A stretch of DNA of 13,085 nucleotides from Gammaproteobacteria bacterium (GTDB lineage Bacteria; Pseudomonadota; Gammaproteobacteria; Xanthomonadales; Xanthomonadaceae), in NCBI GenBank assembly GCA_025360985.1, contig JANYBA010000253.1:1-13085 (forward strand), in the 5' to 3' direction. The position numbers were made by a program, and so were the translations under genes. Below the pieces are notes generated by a model. It saw only the letters and a program-made list of their open reading frames with translations. It searched no databases and was not told where the DNA came from. Shown here in pieces: positions 1 through 7,294 of this stretch. Each line of letters begins with the position of its first letter. Positions within the stretch are counted from its first letter, which is position 1.

Positions 1-134
1 CCCCCCAGCCCCAGGTCGACGTGCGTGCCGACCGGGACACCAAGTACGGCCTCATCCACAACGCCGTGCAGATCGTGCGCCGGTCCGGAATGCGCAAGGT
101 CGCATTCGTCTCGGGCCAGGAACGCGACAAGTAA
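1..134 (+). CDS. exbD: ExbD-family biopolymer transport protein, C-terminal end (partial)
   Basis: Only the last 43 codons are visible, read from base 3 to the TAA at 132-134. The peptide contains [16 protein letters not shown] and then [11 protein letters not shown]. This matches the periplasmic C-terminal half of ExbD/TolR proteins: a 'D.....Y..v......a...G...v..v' pattern ending in a short strand. ExbD works with ExbB as a proton-driven motor in the inner membrane that energises TonB for outer-membrane transport. The membrane helix and start lie left of the window. A second exbD follows after 19 bases, so the two are very likely in one operon, as in the tonB-exbB-exbD1-exbD2 clusters known from Xanthomonas. 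A TolR identity cannot be fully excluded from this fragment, but the neighbouring paralogues favour ExbD. Confidence 0.85.
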   Translation, partial: PQPQVDVRADRDTKYGLIHNAVQIVRRSGMRKVAFVSGQERDK

Positions 135-153
135 GGCGGACACGGAGAACCTC

Positions 154-573
154 ATGGCATTTTCAGCTGGATCCACTGGTGGCCCGATGGCCGACATCAA
201 CGTCACGCCGCTCGTGGACGTGATGCTGGTGCTCCTGATCCTTTTCATCGTCACGGCGCCGCCGGTGACCTATCAGATCCAGGTCGACCTGCCGCAACCG
301 TCGACCAATCCGCCGCCGGCCCTGGTCAATCCGCCCGAGCCGATCCGCATCGCCATCGACGCCGGCGGGACGGTCAGCTGGAACGGCAGCCCGACGCCGA
401 TGTCGACCCTGCAGGCGCAGTTCGACGTCGAAGGCGCGCGCCCGCTGGACGAACAGCCGACCATCGAAATCGCGACCGACCTCGACGCCGAATACGAAGT
501 CCTGGCCAAGGTGCTCTCGCGCGCCAAGAACGCCAACCTGATCAAGATCAATTTCGTCGAACCCGGCGCCTGA
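154..573 (+). CDS. exbD: ExbD-family biopolymer transport protein (second copy)
   Basis: This 139-residue protein has the normal ExbD layout. A short cytoplasmic N-terminus (residues 1-18) is followed by one membrane helix (about 19-38) and a periplasmic domain (about 45-139). The signature [14 protein letters not shown] starts at residue 12, and Asp22 in the helix matches the conserved proton-carrying aspartate of ExbD/TolR. The C-terminal part, [21 protein letters not shown], is the usual periplasmic ExbD fold. The ATG at 154 has a GGAG at 144-147, six bases upstream; an upstream in-frame ATG at 25 lies inside the preceding gene and is rejected. It follows the first exbD by 19 bases and is closed by a strong terminator at 599-627, so it is probably the last gene of the tonB/exb operon. 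In Xanthomonas campestris a second exbD is known to have a role separate from iron uptake; whether this applies here is inference. Confidence 0.92.
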   Translation: MAFSAGSTGGPMADINVTPLVDVMLVLLILFIVTAPPVTYQIQVDLPQPSTNPPPALVNPPEPIRIAIDAGGTVSWNGSPTPMSTLQAQFDVEGARPLDEQPTIEIATDLDAEYEVLAKVLSRAKNANLIKINFVEPGA

Positions 574-598
574 TCGCGCCAGCCGCTTGTCCTTCAGC

Positions 599-627
599 AA
601 CGCCGCCCGCGAGGCGGCGTTTTTTTT
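599..627 (+). terminator. Rho-independent terminator after the second exbD
   Basis: A perfect 9-bp stem (AACGCCGCC at 599-607, GGCGGCGTT at 613-621) closes a 5-base CGCGA loop. It runs straight into a tract of eight T (620-627), the longest T-run noticed in this GC-rich window. It starts 26 bases after the stop of the second exbD and should end the operon there. The third exbD would then depend on its own promoter or on read-through. Confidence 0.9.
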
Positions 628-633
628 GGCGGC

Positions 634-662
634 TTGCCGAAGGTCGAGGCGAGGCGTAGAAC
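634..662 (+). promoter_or_regulatory. Possible sigma-70-type promoter for the third exbD
   Basis: TTGCCG (634-639) and TAGAAC (657-662) are separated by exactly 17 bases; each matches the sigma-70 consensus at four of six positions. The pair lies directly after the terminator and would give a 5' leader of roughly 20 bases with the GGGAG ribosome site at 681-685. The position makes sense functionally, but the match is moderate and untested. Confidence 0.4.
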
Positions 663-691
663 CGGAGTTGAGCCCAAGCCGGGAGTGCGCC

Positions 692-1084
692 ATGAGCTTT
701 GCCTCTGCTGCTTCTCGCAACGTCCAGATGGCCGACATCAACATCACCCCGTTGGTTGACGTAATGCTGGTGTTGCTGGTGATCTTCATGATCGCCTTCC
801 CGGCCCTGACCCAGCGCCTGCCGTTCGATCTCCCGCAGTCCGGAAATCCGACTCCTGCCCAGACCCTGCGCCTGCTGGTCGACGCCGGCGACGTCTACCG
901 GCTCGATGGCATTGCGATCAGCCGCGCCGACCTCGGCCGGCAACTCGCGGCCGTCGCCACGCGCACGCCGGCGCCGGTGTTGCAGATCCAGGTCAGCCCC
1001 GATGCCGAATACGACGCGGTGGTGCAGGGCATGGCGACCGCCCGCAAGGCTGGAATCAACGACGTGGTGATGGTCGATCGCTAA
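692..1084 (+). CDS. exbD: ExbD-family biopolymer transport protein (third copy)
   Basis: This 130-residue ExbD paralogue has a membrane helix at about 20-40. Its signature, [14 protein letters not shown], begins at residue 13, with the conserved helix aspartate at Asp23. A periplasmic domain ends in [20 protein letters not shown] and a final VVMV strand. The ATG at 692 has GGGAG at 681-685, six bases away. It closely resembles the second exbD around the helix, even at the DNA level (16 identical bases at the start of the signature), so the two probably arose by duplication. Unlike that copy it sits behind a strong terminator, 118 bases after the preceding stop, and probably has its own promoter. 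Its TAA overlaps the stop of convergent pdxJ. It presumably partners an ExbB-type protein; no exbB is visible here, so its motor partner is unknown. Confidence 0.92.
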   Translation: MSFASAASRNVQMADINITPLVDVMLVLLVIFMIAFPALTQRLPFDLPQSGNPTPAQTLRLLVDAGDVYRLDGIAISRADLGRQLAAVATRTPAPVLQIQVSPDAEYDAVVQGMATARKAGINDVVMVDR

Positions 1085-1833
1085 GTCGTTGCTCCGGCGA
1101 TGACGCGAAGGTAGGCCTGCACCGTCGTCGCCAGCCCGGCGTACAACGACTCGCCGATCAGGGCGTGGCCGATCGAGACTTCCTGCACGCCCGGCACCCG
1201 GCGCAGGAACTCACCGAGGTTGGCCTGGCTCAAGTCGTGACCGGCATTGACGCCCAGGCCCAGCGACACCGCCTGGTCCGCACTGGCGCGGCAGCGTTCG
1301 AGTTCGGCAGTGGCATCGCCGCGCGCGAACGCATCGGCATAGGGACCCGTGTACAACTCGATGCGATCGGCGCCGAGTTCCGCCGCCAACGCCAGGTCGG
1401 CACCGGCGTCCATGAAAAGCGACACGCGCGCGCCCATGGCCCGAAGCGCGGCGATGACGCCACGCAGACGGTTGCCGTCGCGGGCAAGATCGAAGCCATG
1501 GTCCGAGGTGATCTGCCCGTCGCCATCCGGCACCAGCGTGACCTGCTCGGGCCGGAAATCGGCCACCATTTCCAGCAGGCCAGGGTAGGGCCCGCGCGCC
1601 GCGGCAAACGGATTCCCTTCGATGTTGAATTCGGCCCGGCCCCGGCACAGGTCGGCCAGCACGCGCACGTCGTCCGGGCGGATGTGGCGCAAGTCCGGGC
1701 GAGGGTGCACGGTGATGCCGCCGGCGCCGGCGGCGAGCACAGCCTCGGCGGCGCGCGCGACATCGGGTTCGCCGCCACCGCGCGAGTTGCGCAGGACGGC
1801 GACTTTGTTCACATTGACGCTCAACAGGGTCAT
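1081..1833 (-). CDS. pdxJ: Pyridoxine 5'-phosphate synthase
   Basis: PdxJ condenses 3-amino-2-oxopropyl phosphate with deoxyxylulose 5-phosphate to pyridoxine 5'-phosphate, the ring-closing step of the DXP-dependent vitamin B6 pathway, in the cytosol. The 250-residue product is slightly longer than the usual 240 or so. Family motifs appear in order: [10 protein letters not shown] near residue 12, [12 protein letters not shown] near 40, FNIEGNP near 70, [35 protein letters not shown], and [12 protein letters not shown] near the end. The N-terminal motif reads VNVNK where E. coli has VNIDH. I recall this variant from Xanthomonas and Bacteroidetes homologues. I chose the ATG at 1833; a GTG at 1836 directly before it is an alternative. 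Its TAG overlaps the TAA of the convergent exbD (shared CTAA at 1081-1084). It diverges from the diguanylate cyclase across 108 bases, in which I see no convincing promoter for pdxJ. Confidence 0.95.
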   Translation of the reverse strand: MTLLSVNVNKVAVLRNSRGGGEPDVARAAEAVLAAGAGGITVHPRPDLRHIRPDDVRVLADLCRGRAEFNIEGNPFAAARGPYPGLLEMVADFRPEQVTLVPDGDGQITSDHGFDLARDGNRLRGVIAALRAMGARVSLFMDAGADLALAAELGADRIELYTGPYADAFARGDATAELERCRASADQAVSLGLGVNAGHDLSQANLGEFLRRVPGVQEVSIGHALIGESLYAGLATTVQAYLRVIAGATT

Positions 1834-1929
1834 CACTCGACGTTCCAGGATGCTGATTTGACCAGTACCGACCCCACGCCGGCCCGGAATCTGCGTTCAC
1901 GCGCACAATATCGCCTTGCCGGGCAACGG

Positions 1930-1935
1930 CATACT
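1930..1935 (+). promoter_or_regulatory. Possible -10 box just before the diguanylate cyclase start
   Basis: CATACT ends six bases before the ATG at 1942 and matches TATAAT at four positions, including the important A2 and T6. No Shine-Dalgarno sequence precedes this ATG. Two other genes in the window show a similar box at the same distance, which suggests leaderless transcription. There is no recognisable -35 at normal spacing, so confidence is low. Confidence 0.25.
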
Positions 1936-1941
1936 GCGGCG

Positions 1942-4824
1942 ATGAAGACCGTCCTGCGCTGCCTGCTCGGGTTGCTGCTGGCGCTGGCGCCGCTGCTGGC
2001 CACGGCCGAGACCTTGCGCGGCATGCCCTTGCTGCGACGCTACGGCCCCGAAGACTACAACGCCACGCCGCAACACCTGGGCCTGGCGGTCGATCGCGAA
2101 GGCCGGTTGTACGTGGGCAATGTCGAGGGCGTGCTGCGCTACGACGGCGACAAGTGGCAGCTGATCGCGCTGCCGGGCAAGTTCGCCGCCCGCGACGTCC
2201 AGCTCGGGCGCGACGGCCGCATCTACGTCAGCAGCTACGATACTTTCGGCTGGCTCAAGACCACGCCGGACGGCGACATCGCCTACGAGGAGCTGCTGAC
2301 TGCCGCCGGCCTCAAGGGCGTGCAGCGCAACGTCGGCACCGTCTGGGCGGCGGTGGCCACGGACGACGGCATGTATTTCCGTGCCGAGCACACCTTGCAC
2401 TTCCTCAGCTACGACCACCGGCACAGTGGCCACTGGCCCCTGGCCGACAACGTGCGAAGTTTCTACGCCGAAGGCAACCAGCTGTTCGCGCGTGTGCAGG
2501 GCCTGGGCTTTTGCCGGTTCGCCGACGGCCGCTTCACGCTCGAGCCGGGGGGTGAACAATTCGCCGAACAGCCCCTGCCCGGCGTGCTCAGCCACGACGG
2601 CTGGCGCTTGTTGGTTGGCTACCAGGGGCTGTACCGCGCCGACGACAAGGGCATCGAACCCTTGCCGGACAACGCCGGCATCGAACTGCGCGACAGCCAT
2701 CCCTATACGGTCAAATCGCTGGCCGACGGCAGTTTCGTGGTCGGTACGCTCAAAGGAGAGGTCTTCCGCTACGGCGCGGATTTCCACTTGCGTGAGCGGG
2801 TCACGCTGGGCAGCTACGGCATCGTCGCCCTCGGCAGCGACCAGCAGGGCGGCTTGTGGGCCGCAACCGAAGGCGACCTGGTGCGCATGGCGTTGCCGTC
2901 GCCGTGGTCGTTCATCGGTTCCGCCCAGGGCCTGCAGGGCACGGCCTGGGATTTCGAGTGGTACGACAACGCCTTGTTCCTCGCCTCTTCGCGCGGCTTC
3001 CAGAAAGTCACCGCCGGCGGCGATGGCAAATTGACCACGCAACAGCTGGACTGGGTCGACTTCGAAGGCTACGCGCTCGTCGCCACCGAGTCCGGCCTGG
3101 TGATGGGTCATCGCAATGGCTTGCTCGTGCTCGACCCGGGCGCGGAGCGGCCACGCTCGATCTTCAAGGGCGAAACCGAGGGCGCCTATGAATTGGTGCG
3201 CTCGCGTTTCGATCCCGACCTGATCTTCGCCATCGGCGAAGAGCATCTGTTCGTGATCCGGCGCAGTGCCGACCGCTGGCAGCTGGATTTCACCCTGCCC
3301 CTGGAAGGCGCCAGCGCGTCCTACCTGATCGAGACCGGCCGCGGCGAATTGTGGTTCGGCGATACCCGCGGCGGCCCGCAGCGCTGGACCTTGGACCTCG
3401 GCAACCGCAAGCTCCTGCACAAGGACGTCTTCGGCGCCAGCGACGGCCTCGAGCTCGACCCGCACACCGGCAGCTCGCTGTACGTGCTCGACGGCCAGGT
3501 GCACGCGGTCTCGGGGGAGAAGAGCTTCCGCTACGAAGCGCCGCGCTTCATCCTCGACACCGGCCCGCCCTTCACCCTGATCGCGCGGCCCAACGAAATG
3601 CAGGTCGAGCAGACGCCGCTGGGGACCTATGCCTTCAGCAGCCGGCAACTGCTGTTTCGCGCCATCGGCCAGCCGAATTGGAAACCGCTGCAGCTCGGGT
3701 CGCAGCTGGCCTCCGGCTACAGCCGGCTGCGCTTCAACCAGGACGGCGTGGTGCGCGTATCGACCTGGAGCGGATTGCTGCAGTACAACCAGAACGAACG
3801 CGAGCCGGAGCCGGCGCCGCTGGTGCTCGGTTTCGACCTGATCACCGCCGAGAGCCCGGACGGCCAGGACTTCCGCCGCCTGCCGGTGGTCTCGCAGGCG
3901 ACGCCGGTGGAAATCCCGGCCGGGTACCGCATGCATTTCCGCTATGGCCTGGTCAGCATGGACAGCGGCCTGGAATACCGCTACATGCTCCACGGCACCA
4001 CCGGCGCCGAGTCCTGGAGCGACTGGACCGACCGCGACCTGTTCGTGCGCGCGATTACCCCGGGCGATTACCTGCTGGAAGTGCAGGCGCGCACCAAGAG
4101 CGGCCGCGTCGCGGCGCCGGCGAGCTATCGCTACAAGATCCTGCCGCGCTGGTACGAGCGCCTGTGGGTGCGCCTGCTCGGCCTGCTGTTGCTGGTCGGC
4201 GCCGCCGTGTTGATCGTGCAGGAATTCATCCGCCGGCGCACGCAGCGTTACGTCGAAGCCAATCGCAAGCTCGAGGCGCGCATCGCCGAGCGCACCCACG
4301 AACTCGAAGAGGTCAACCGCAAGCTGGCCGAGCTCGCCACCGAAGACGCGCTCACCGGCGTCGCCAACCGCCGGGCCCTGGAAAACGCCATGCAGCGCGA
4401 ATGGTATCGCTGCCTCGACCAACGCCGGCCGCTGTCGGTGCTGATGATCGACGTCGACCACTTCAAGCGCTACAACGACGCCCACGGCCACCTCGAAGGC
4501 GACGTCCTGCTGCGCGCGATCGCCCAGCACCTGCAATCGCAGCACGATCCCAAGCGCGAATTGTTGGCCCGCTACGGCGGCGAAGAGTTCGCCATGCTGT
4601 TGCCCGGCGTGCACCTGGAAGACGCCCTGCGCCGGGCCGAGGAAATCCGCCGCTACACCCAGGACCACCTGACCGAGATCACCATCAGCATCGGCGTCGC
4701 CGGCTTCGTGCCGGCGGTGCACGCCGATCCCAGCCATTTGCTGCGCCGGGCCGACGCCGCGCTTTATCGCGCCAAGCGTGGCGGCCGCGACCGCGTCGAA
4801 GGCGATACCGATCCGCCGCCCTGA
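1942..4824 (+). CDS. Membrane diguanylate cyclase with periplasmic propeller sensor, Y_Y_Y and GGDEF domains
   Basis: This 960-residue protein should make cyclic di-GMP from two GTP in response to a periplasmic signal. It starts with a signal peptide (hydrophobic 4-20, likely cleavage after TA at 21-22). About 600 residues of beta-propeller repeats follow, with units such as LAVDREGRLYVGNVEGVLRY near 47, DQQGGLWAATEGDLVRM near 300, GRGELWFGDTRGG near 465 and NQDGVVRVSTWSGLLQY near 600. A Y_Y_Y domain lies at about 660-733, one membrane helix at about 742-763, a short coiled coil at about 765-800, and GGDEF at about 798-955. The active site GGEEF is at 879-883, with DVDHFKRYND and GH.EGD upstream, so it looks catalytically active. 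The inhibitory RxxD site normally just before GGEEF reads PKRE. The frame is open upstream to 1165 antisense to pdxJ, but the signal peptide fixes the start at 1942. The ligand is unknown. Confidence 0.93.
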   Translation: MKTVLRCLLGLLLALAPLLATAETLRGMPLLRRYGPEDYNATPQHLGLAVDREGRLYVGNVEGVLRYDGDKWQLIALPGKFAARDVQLGRDGRIYVSSYDTFGWLKTTPDGDIAYEELLTAAGLKGVQRNVGTVWAAVATDDGMYFRAEHTLHFLSYDHRHSGHWPLADNVRSFYAEGNQLFARVQGLGFCRFADGRFTLEPGGEQFAEQPLPGVLSHDGWRLLVGYQGLYRADDKGIEPLPDNAGIELRDSHPYTVKSLADGSFVVGTLKGEVFRYGADFHLRERVTLGSYGIVALGSDQQGGLWAATEGDLVRMALPSPWSFIGSAQGLQGTAWDFEWYDNALFLASSRGFQKVTAGGDGKLTTQQLDWVDFEGYALVATESGLVMGHRNGLLVLDPGAERPRSIFKGETEGAYELVRSRFDPDLIFAIGEEHLFVIRRSADRWQLDFTLPLEGASASYLIETGRGELWFGDTRGGPQRWTLDLGNRKLLHKDVFGASDGLELDPHTGSSLYVLDGQVHAVSGEKSFRYEAPRFILDTGPPFTLIARPNEMQVEQTPLGTYAFSSRQLLFRAIGQPNWKPLQLGSQLASGYSRLRFNQDGVVRVSTWSGLLQYNQNEREPEPAPLVLGFDLITAESPDGQDFRRLPVVSQATPVEIPAGYRMHFRYGLVSMDSGLEYRYMLHGTTGAESWSDWTDRDLFVRAITPGDYLLEVQARTKSGRVAAPASYRYKILPRWYERLWVRLLGLLLLVGAAVLIVQEFIRRRTQRYVEANRKLEARIAERTHELEEVNRKLAELATEDALTGVANRRALENAMQREWYRCLDQRRPLSVLMIDVDHFKRYNDAHGHLEGDVLLRAIAQHLQSQHDPKRELLARYGGEEFAMLLPGVHLEDALRRAEEIRRYTQDHLTEITISIGVAGFVPAVHADPSHLLRRADAALYRAKRGGRDRVEGDTDPPP

Positions 4825-4835
4825 GCCGGGCGCGC

Positions 4836-5504
4836 TCAGTCGATCAGCAAGCGCAGTCCCTGAACCGTCGGCGCGGGTGCATCGCGCAGGGCGATCACCG
4901 CGGTGAATCCCGGCGCCGGCGCCAGCCGTTGGAAGCGCCAGCGCCCGGCATCGCCGGCGTCCCCGGGCAGAGCGAGCAGGATCGGCGCGGCGGAATCGGG
5001 CGCGAATTGCCAGAGCGGCAGGAATCCGAAAATGCCGGTGCCGGTGGCCTTGCAACTGGCTTCCTTGGCCGTCCACAGGCGAAGGAAGGCGGGCGCCTGC
5101 TCCGAGTCAGGCAAGCGCGCCAACGCGCTCGCCTCGGACGGCGCGAACCAGCGCCGGGCCAGGCGCAGCACCGGCGGTTGGCGATCGATCCGCTCCAGGT
5201 CGACGCCGACGCGACCGCTTCCGGTGATCGCCACCAAGGTGCCGCCGCCGGTGTCGCTGAGGTTGAAGTCGGGCGCGCCGGGATGGCGCAGGAAGGGGCG
5301 GCCTTTGGCTTCGCGGCCAAACAGCACTTGCCCGGGCGGCAAGCCCAGCAGCGGCGCCAGCGCCAGCCGGAGGATCCGGTCCACGCGCTCGCGTCGCCGC
5401 AGCCCTGGGCCCGGGTCTTCGCACCACAGCAGGCGTAATTCGCCCGCCGCGAGCGGCGGCAGGCGTTCGGCCGGCAGCGCCGGCCAGGGCGGATGCCCGC
5501 TCAG
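4836..5504 (-). CDS. 4'-phosphopantetheinyl transferase, Sfp/HetI-like, probable CTG start
   Basis: This enzyme moves 4'-phosphopantetheine from coenzyme A to a serine of acyl or peptidyl carrier proteins. With a start at 5504 the product has 222 residues, normal for the Sfp-like group. Motifs are FNLSDTGGG at 80-88 (often FNLSHS in relatives), GVDLERI at 100-106 with the magnesium-binding Asp102 and Glu104, and FLRLWTAKEASCKATG at 140-155 with Trp144, Lys147 and Glu148. The N-terminus (GELRLLWCEDPG, then a basic helix) fits the family, so translation must begin before residue 20. No ATG, GTG or TTG lies in frame between a GTG at 5774 and a GTG at 5384. The CTG at 5504 overlaps the TGA of the upstream gene as CTGA, mimicking the common ATGA coupling. 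The distant GTG at 5774 would add 90 unrelated residues and is rejected. Carrier-protein substrates are not encoded nearby. Confidence 0.85.
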   Translation of the reverse strand: MSGHPPWPALPAERLPPLAAGELRLLWCEDPGPGLRRRERVDRILRLALAPLLGLPPGQVLFGREAKGRPFLRHPGAPDFNLSDTGGGTLVAITGSGRVGVDLERIDRQPPVLRLARRWFAPSEASALARLPDSEQAPAFLRLWTAKEASCKATGTGIFGFLPLWQFAPDSAAPILLALPGDAGDAGRWRFQRLAPAPGFTAVIALRDAPAPTVQGLRLLID

Positions 5505-5767
5505 GTTGCCGGCGGTTCCGAGGTCGGGCTCGCGGCGGCCTTGCGCGCCGCCGCCTGTTCCCGCAGCCGCGCCAACTCTTCCGGGCTGAGGATCTGCATT
5601 TCGTTGCGGGCGCCGCGCGATATCCGCGACGACAGCCAGCCCAGCATCCAGGCGATGAACGCCACCAGCGAGGCCAGCACCAGCAGGAACACCATCCAGC
5701 CCGACACCGACGCGCGGCTGGCGATGAAGATCAGGGCGAGCGAGACGAACAGATAAAGCCAATGCAT
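5501..5767 (-). CDS. Small membrane protein with two helices, function unknown
   Basis: This 88-residue protein has two strongly hydrophobic segments (about 3-17 and 22-45) joined by a short SRASVSG turn, and then a charged tail. Within the tail, SPEELARLREQAAARKAAA (about 61-79) is probably helical. I do not recognise the family. The ATG at 5767 has a good ribosome site (GAGG at 5774-5777, six bases away), and the codon pattern plus hydrophobic pattern make it a real gene. It lies 39 bases after cardiolipin synthase on the same strand, and its TGA overlaps the proposed CTG start of the phosphopantetheinyl transferase. The three are therefore probably co-transcribed and the last two translationally coupled. 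A TAAACT box at 5793-5798 could be an internal -10, but no good -35 accompanies it. Confidence 0.8.
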   Translation of the reverse strand: MHWLYLFVSLALIFIASRASVSGWMVFLLVLASLVAFIAWMLGWLSSRISRGARNEMQILSPEELARLREQAAARKAAASPTSEPPAT

Positions 5768-5806
5768 GGGACACCTCGGAAGGGCTGCAGCCAGTTTAGC
5801 GCGCCA

Positions 5807-7234
5807 TCAAAGCAGGGGCGAGAGCAGCCGGGCGCCGGCCTCGGCCAGGCGCGAAACGAACGGCCGCTGCCGCAGCGCATGGACCTGGGCCGACTGTTCC
5901 ATGTCGCCGGACAAGACCTCGGCCAGGCGGGTCGCCAGCCCGGCGTCCTCGAACAGCACGCACAATTCGAAATTCAAGCGGAAGCTGCGGTAATCGAAAT
6001 TCGAGCTGCCCAGCACGCAGGTATCGCCGTCGAGCAGCAGGGCCTTGGCGTGCAGCATGCGCGGGAATTCGTAGACCTTGGCGCCGGAGCGCAACAGCTC
6101 GCCGTAATAAGAGCGCGCGGCCGCGGTCACCAGCTTCGAGTCGCTCATCCGCGGCACCAGCACGCGCACGTCGAGGCCGCGCTGGGCGGCCGAAGTCACC
6201 GCCATGCGCGCGGCCTCGCCGGGCACGAAATAGGGGGTCGCCAGCCAGACCCGTTCGCGTGCTTCGTAGATGGCGGCGATCATCAGGCGGTGGATCGCTT
6301 CCCAGGACGAGTCCGGGCCCGCCGGCAGCACCTGGGCGCGGATCGTGCCGGGGTCGGCCGCGGGCCAGAGCGTGGGCTCGTTGGGCGAAGCGCCGCTGGC
6401 GTAGGCCCAGTCTTCGAGGAAGGCCAGCTGCAACCAGCGCACGATCTCGCCTTCCATGCGTACGTGCAGGTCGTGGTAAGCGTCGCTGCGCACGGCCGGG
6501 TTTTCGTCGTCGGTGATGTTGATGCCGCCGGTGAAACCGATGCCACCGTCGACCACGACGATCTTGCGGTGGCTGCGCAGGTTGGTGCGTGGCCGCAGCA
6601 AGCGCGCCAGCCGCAGCGGATGGAAGGGATGGAACCAGGCGACCTCGCCGCCGGCGGCGACCAGCGGGGCGAGGAACTCTTTGGTCATGCGCCCGGAGCC
6701 GAGCGCATCGAGCAGCAGGCGCACGCGGACGCCTTCGCGCGCCTTGGCTACGAGCGCATCGCGCAGGCGCGCGCCGGTCGCATCGGGTTCGAAGATGTAG
6801 TATTCGAGGTGGACGTGGTCGCGGGCGCCGGCGATCGCCGCCACCAGCGCGTCGAAGGTCTGGGCGCCGTCGACCAGCAGCGTCGCGCCGGTGCAGGTGC
6901 CCGGGGGATAGCCGCTGCAGCCGTGCGCCAGGCGTTGCAGGGAGCCGGGCGCCTCGGCGACGACACCGGCGTGTTCCGGCGCCAGCCGGGCCTTGGCGCG
7001 CAAGCGCTTGGAGCGTTGCCGGTGGATCTTCTGCGGGCCGAAAAAGTAATAGATCACCAGCCCGACGTAGGGCAGCAGGGCCAGCGACATGATCCAGCTC
7101 AGGGTCGCGATCGGCTCGCGTTTTTGCAGCACGATCCAGATCGACAGGCCGACCAGGTAGATGGCCCACAACACCGACAGCGCCAGCAGCAGGTGCGGCA
7201 CCAGGGCTTGCAGGGAATGGAGCCATGCGCTCAT
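5807..7234 (-). CDS. cls: Cardiolipin synthase (phospholipase D superfamily)
   Basis: Bacterial cardiolipin synthase joins two phosphatidylglycerol molecules into cardiolipin and glycerol at the inner membrane. The 475-residue length is typical of ClsA-type enzymes. Two N-terminal membrane helices lie at about 12-36 and 45-65, followed by a basic stretch (HRQRSKRLRAKAR). The two HKD catalytic motifs are complete: HRKIVVVD with His222, Lys224 and Asp229, followed by GGIGFTGGINI; and HAKALLLD with His395, Lys397 and Asp402, followed by CVLGSSNFDYRS. HLEYYIF at about 142-148 is also typical of the family. The ATG at 7234 has no clear Shine-Dalgarno, but TAGAAT ends six bases before it, so the mRNA may be leaderless. 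It is the first of three minus-strand genes. The + strand frame open across most of this gene is a GC-rich shadow. Confidence 0.95.
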   Translation of the reverse strand: MSAWLHSLQALVPHLLLALSVLWAIYLVGLSIWIVLQKREPIATLSWIMSLALLPYVGLVIYYFFGPQKIHRQRSKRLRAKARLAPEHAGVVAEAPGSLQRLAHGCSGYPPGTCTGATLLVDGAQTFDALVAAIAGARDHVHLEYYIFEPDATGARLRDALVAKAREGVRVRLLLDALGSGRMTKEFLAPLVAAGGEVAWFHPFHPLRLARLLRPRTNLRSHRKIVVVDGGIGFTGGINITDDENPAVRSDAYHDLHVRMEGEIVRWLQLAFLEDWAYASGASPNEPTLWPAADPGTIRAQVLPAGPDSSWEAIHRLMIAAIYEARERVWLATPYFVPGEAARMAVTSAAQRGLDVRVLVPRMSDSKLVTAAARSYYGELLRSGAKVYEFPRMLHAKALLLDGDTCVLGSSNFDYRSFRLNFELCVLFEDAGLATRLAEVLSGDMEQSAQVHALRQRPFVSRLAEAGARLLSPLL

Positions 7235-7240
7235 CGCTGC

Positions 7241-7246
7241 ATTCTA
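7241..7246 (-). promoter_or_regulatory. Possible -10 box directly before cardiolipin synthase
   Basis: On the minus strand TAGAAT matches TATAAT at five of six positions and ends six bases before the ATG at 7234. Transcription would start at or next to the start codon, giving a leaderless or nearly leaderless mRNA. This agrees with the lack of a ribosome-binding site. I see no good -35 at 16-18 bases. Confidence 0.4.
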
Positions 7247-7294
7247 AACAGCATCCTTGCCGCGCGTGTCGCGGCGCTTGAGACGCTGGCGCGC

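Noticed and set aside
1858..1863. TTGACC as a -35 for the diguanylate cyclase
   Set aside because: The hexamer at the 17-base spacing is GGCCCG, which is not a -10 box.
1165..1941. In-frame extension upstream of the diguanylate cyclase start
   Set aside because: It lies antisense to pdxJ, shows no protein-like features, and would bury a clear signal peptide inside the protein.
1897..5076. Very long minus-strand open frame antisense to the diguanylate cyclase
   Set aside because: It mirrors the codon pattern of the real gene in GC-rich DNA, has low-complexity Ala/Arg/Gln/Val-rich sequence, no domain, and runs into the phosphopantetheinyl transferase gene.
5505..5774. N-terminal 90-residue extension of the phosphopantetheinyl transferase from GTG 5774
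   Set aside because: The extension overlaps the small membrane protein out of frame, and its sequence is typical of a shadow; the hydrophobic reading in the other frame is the real gene.
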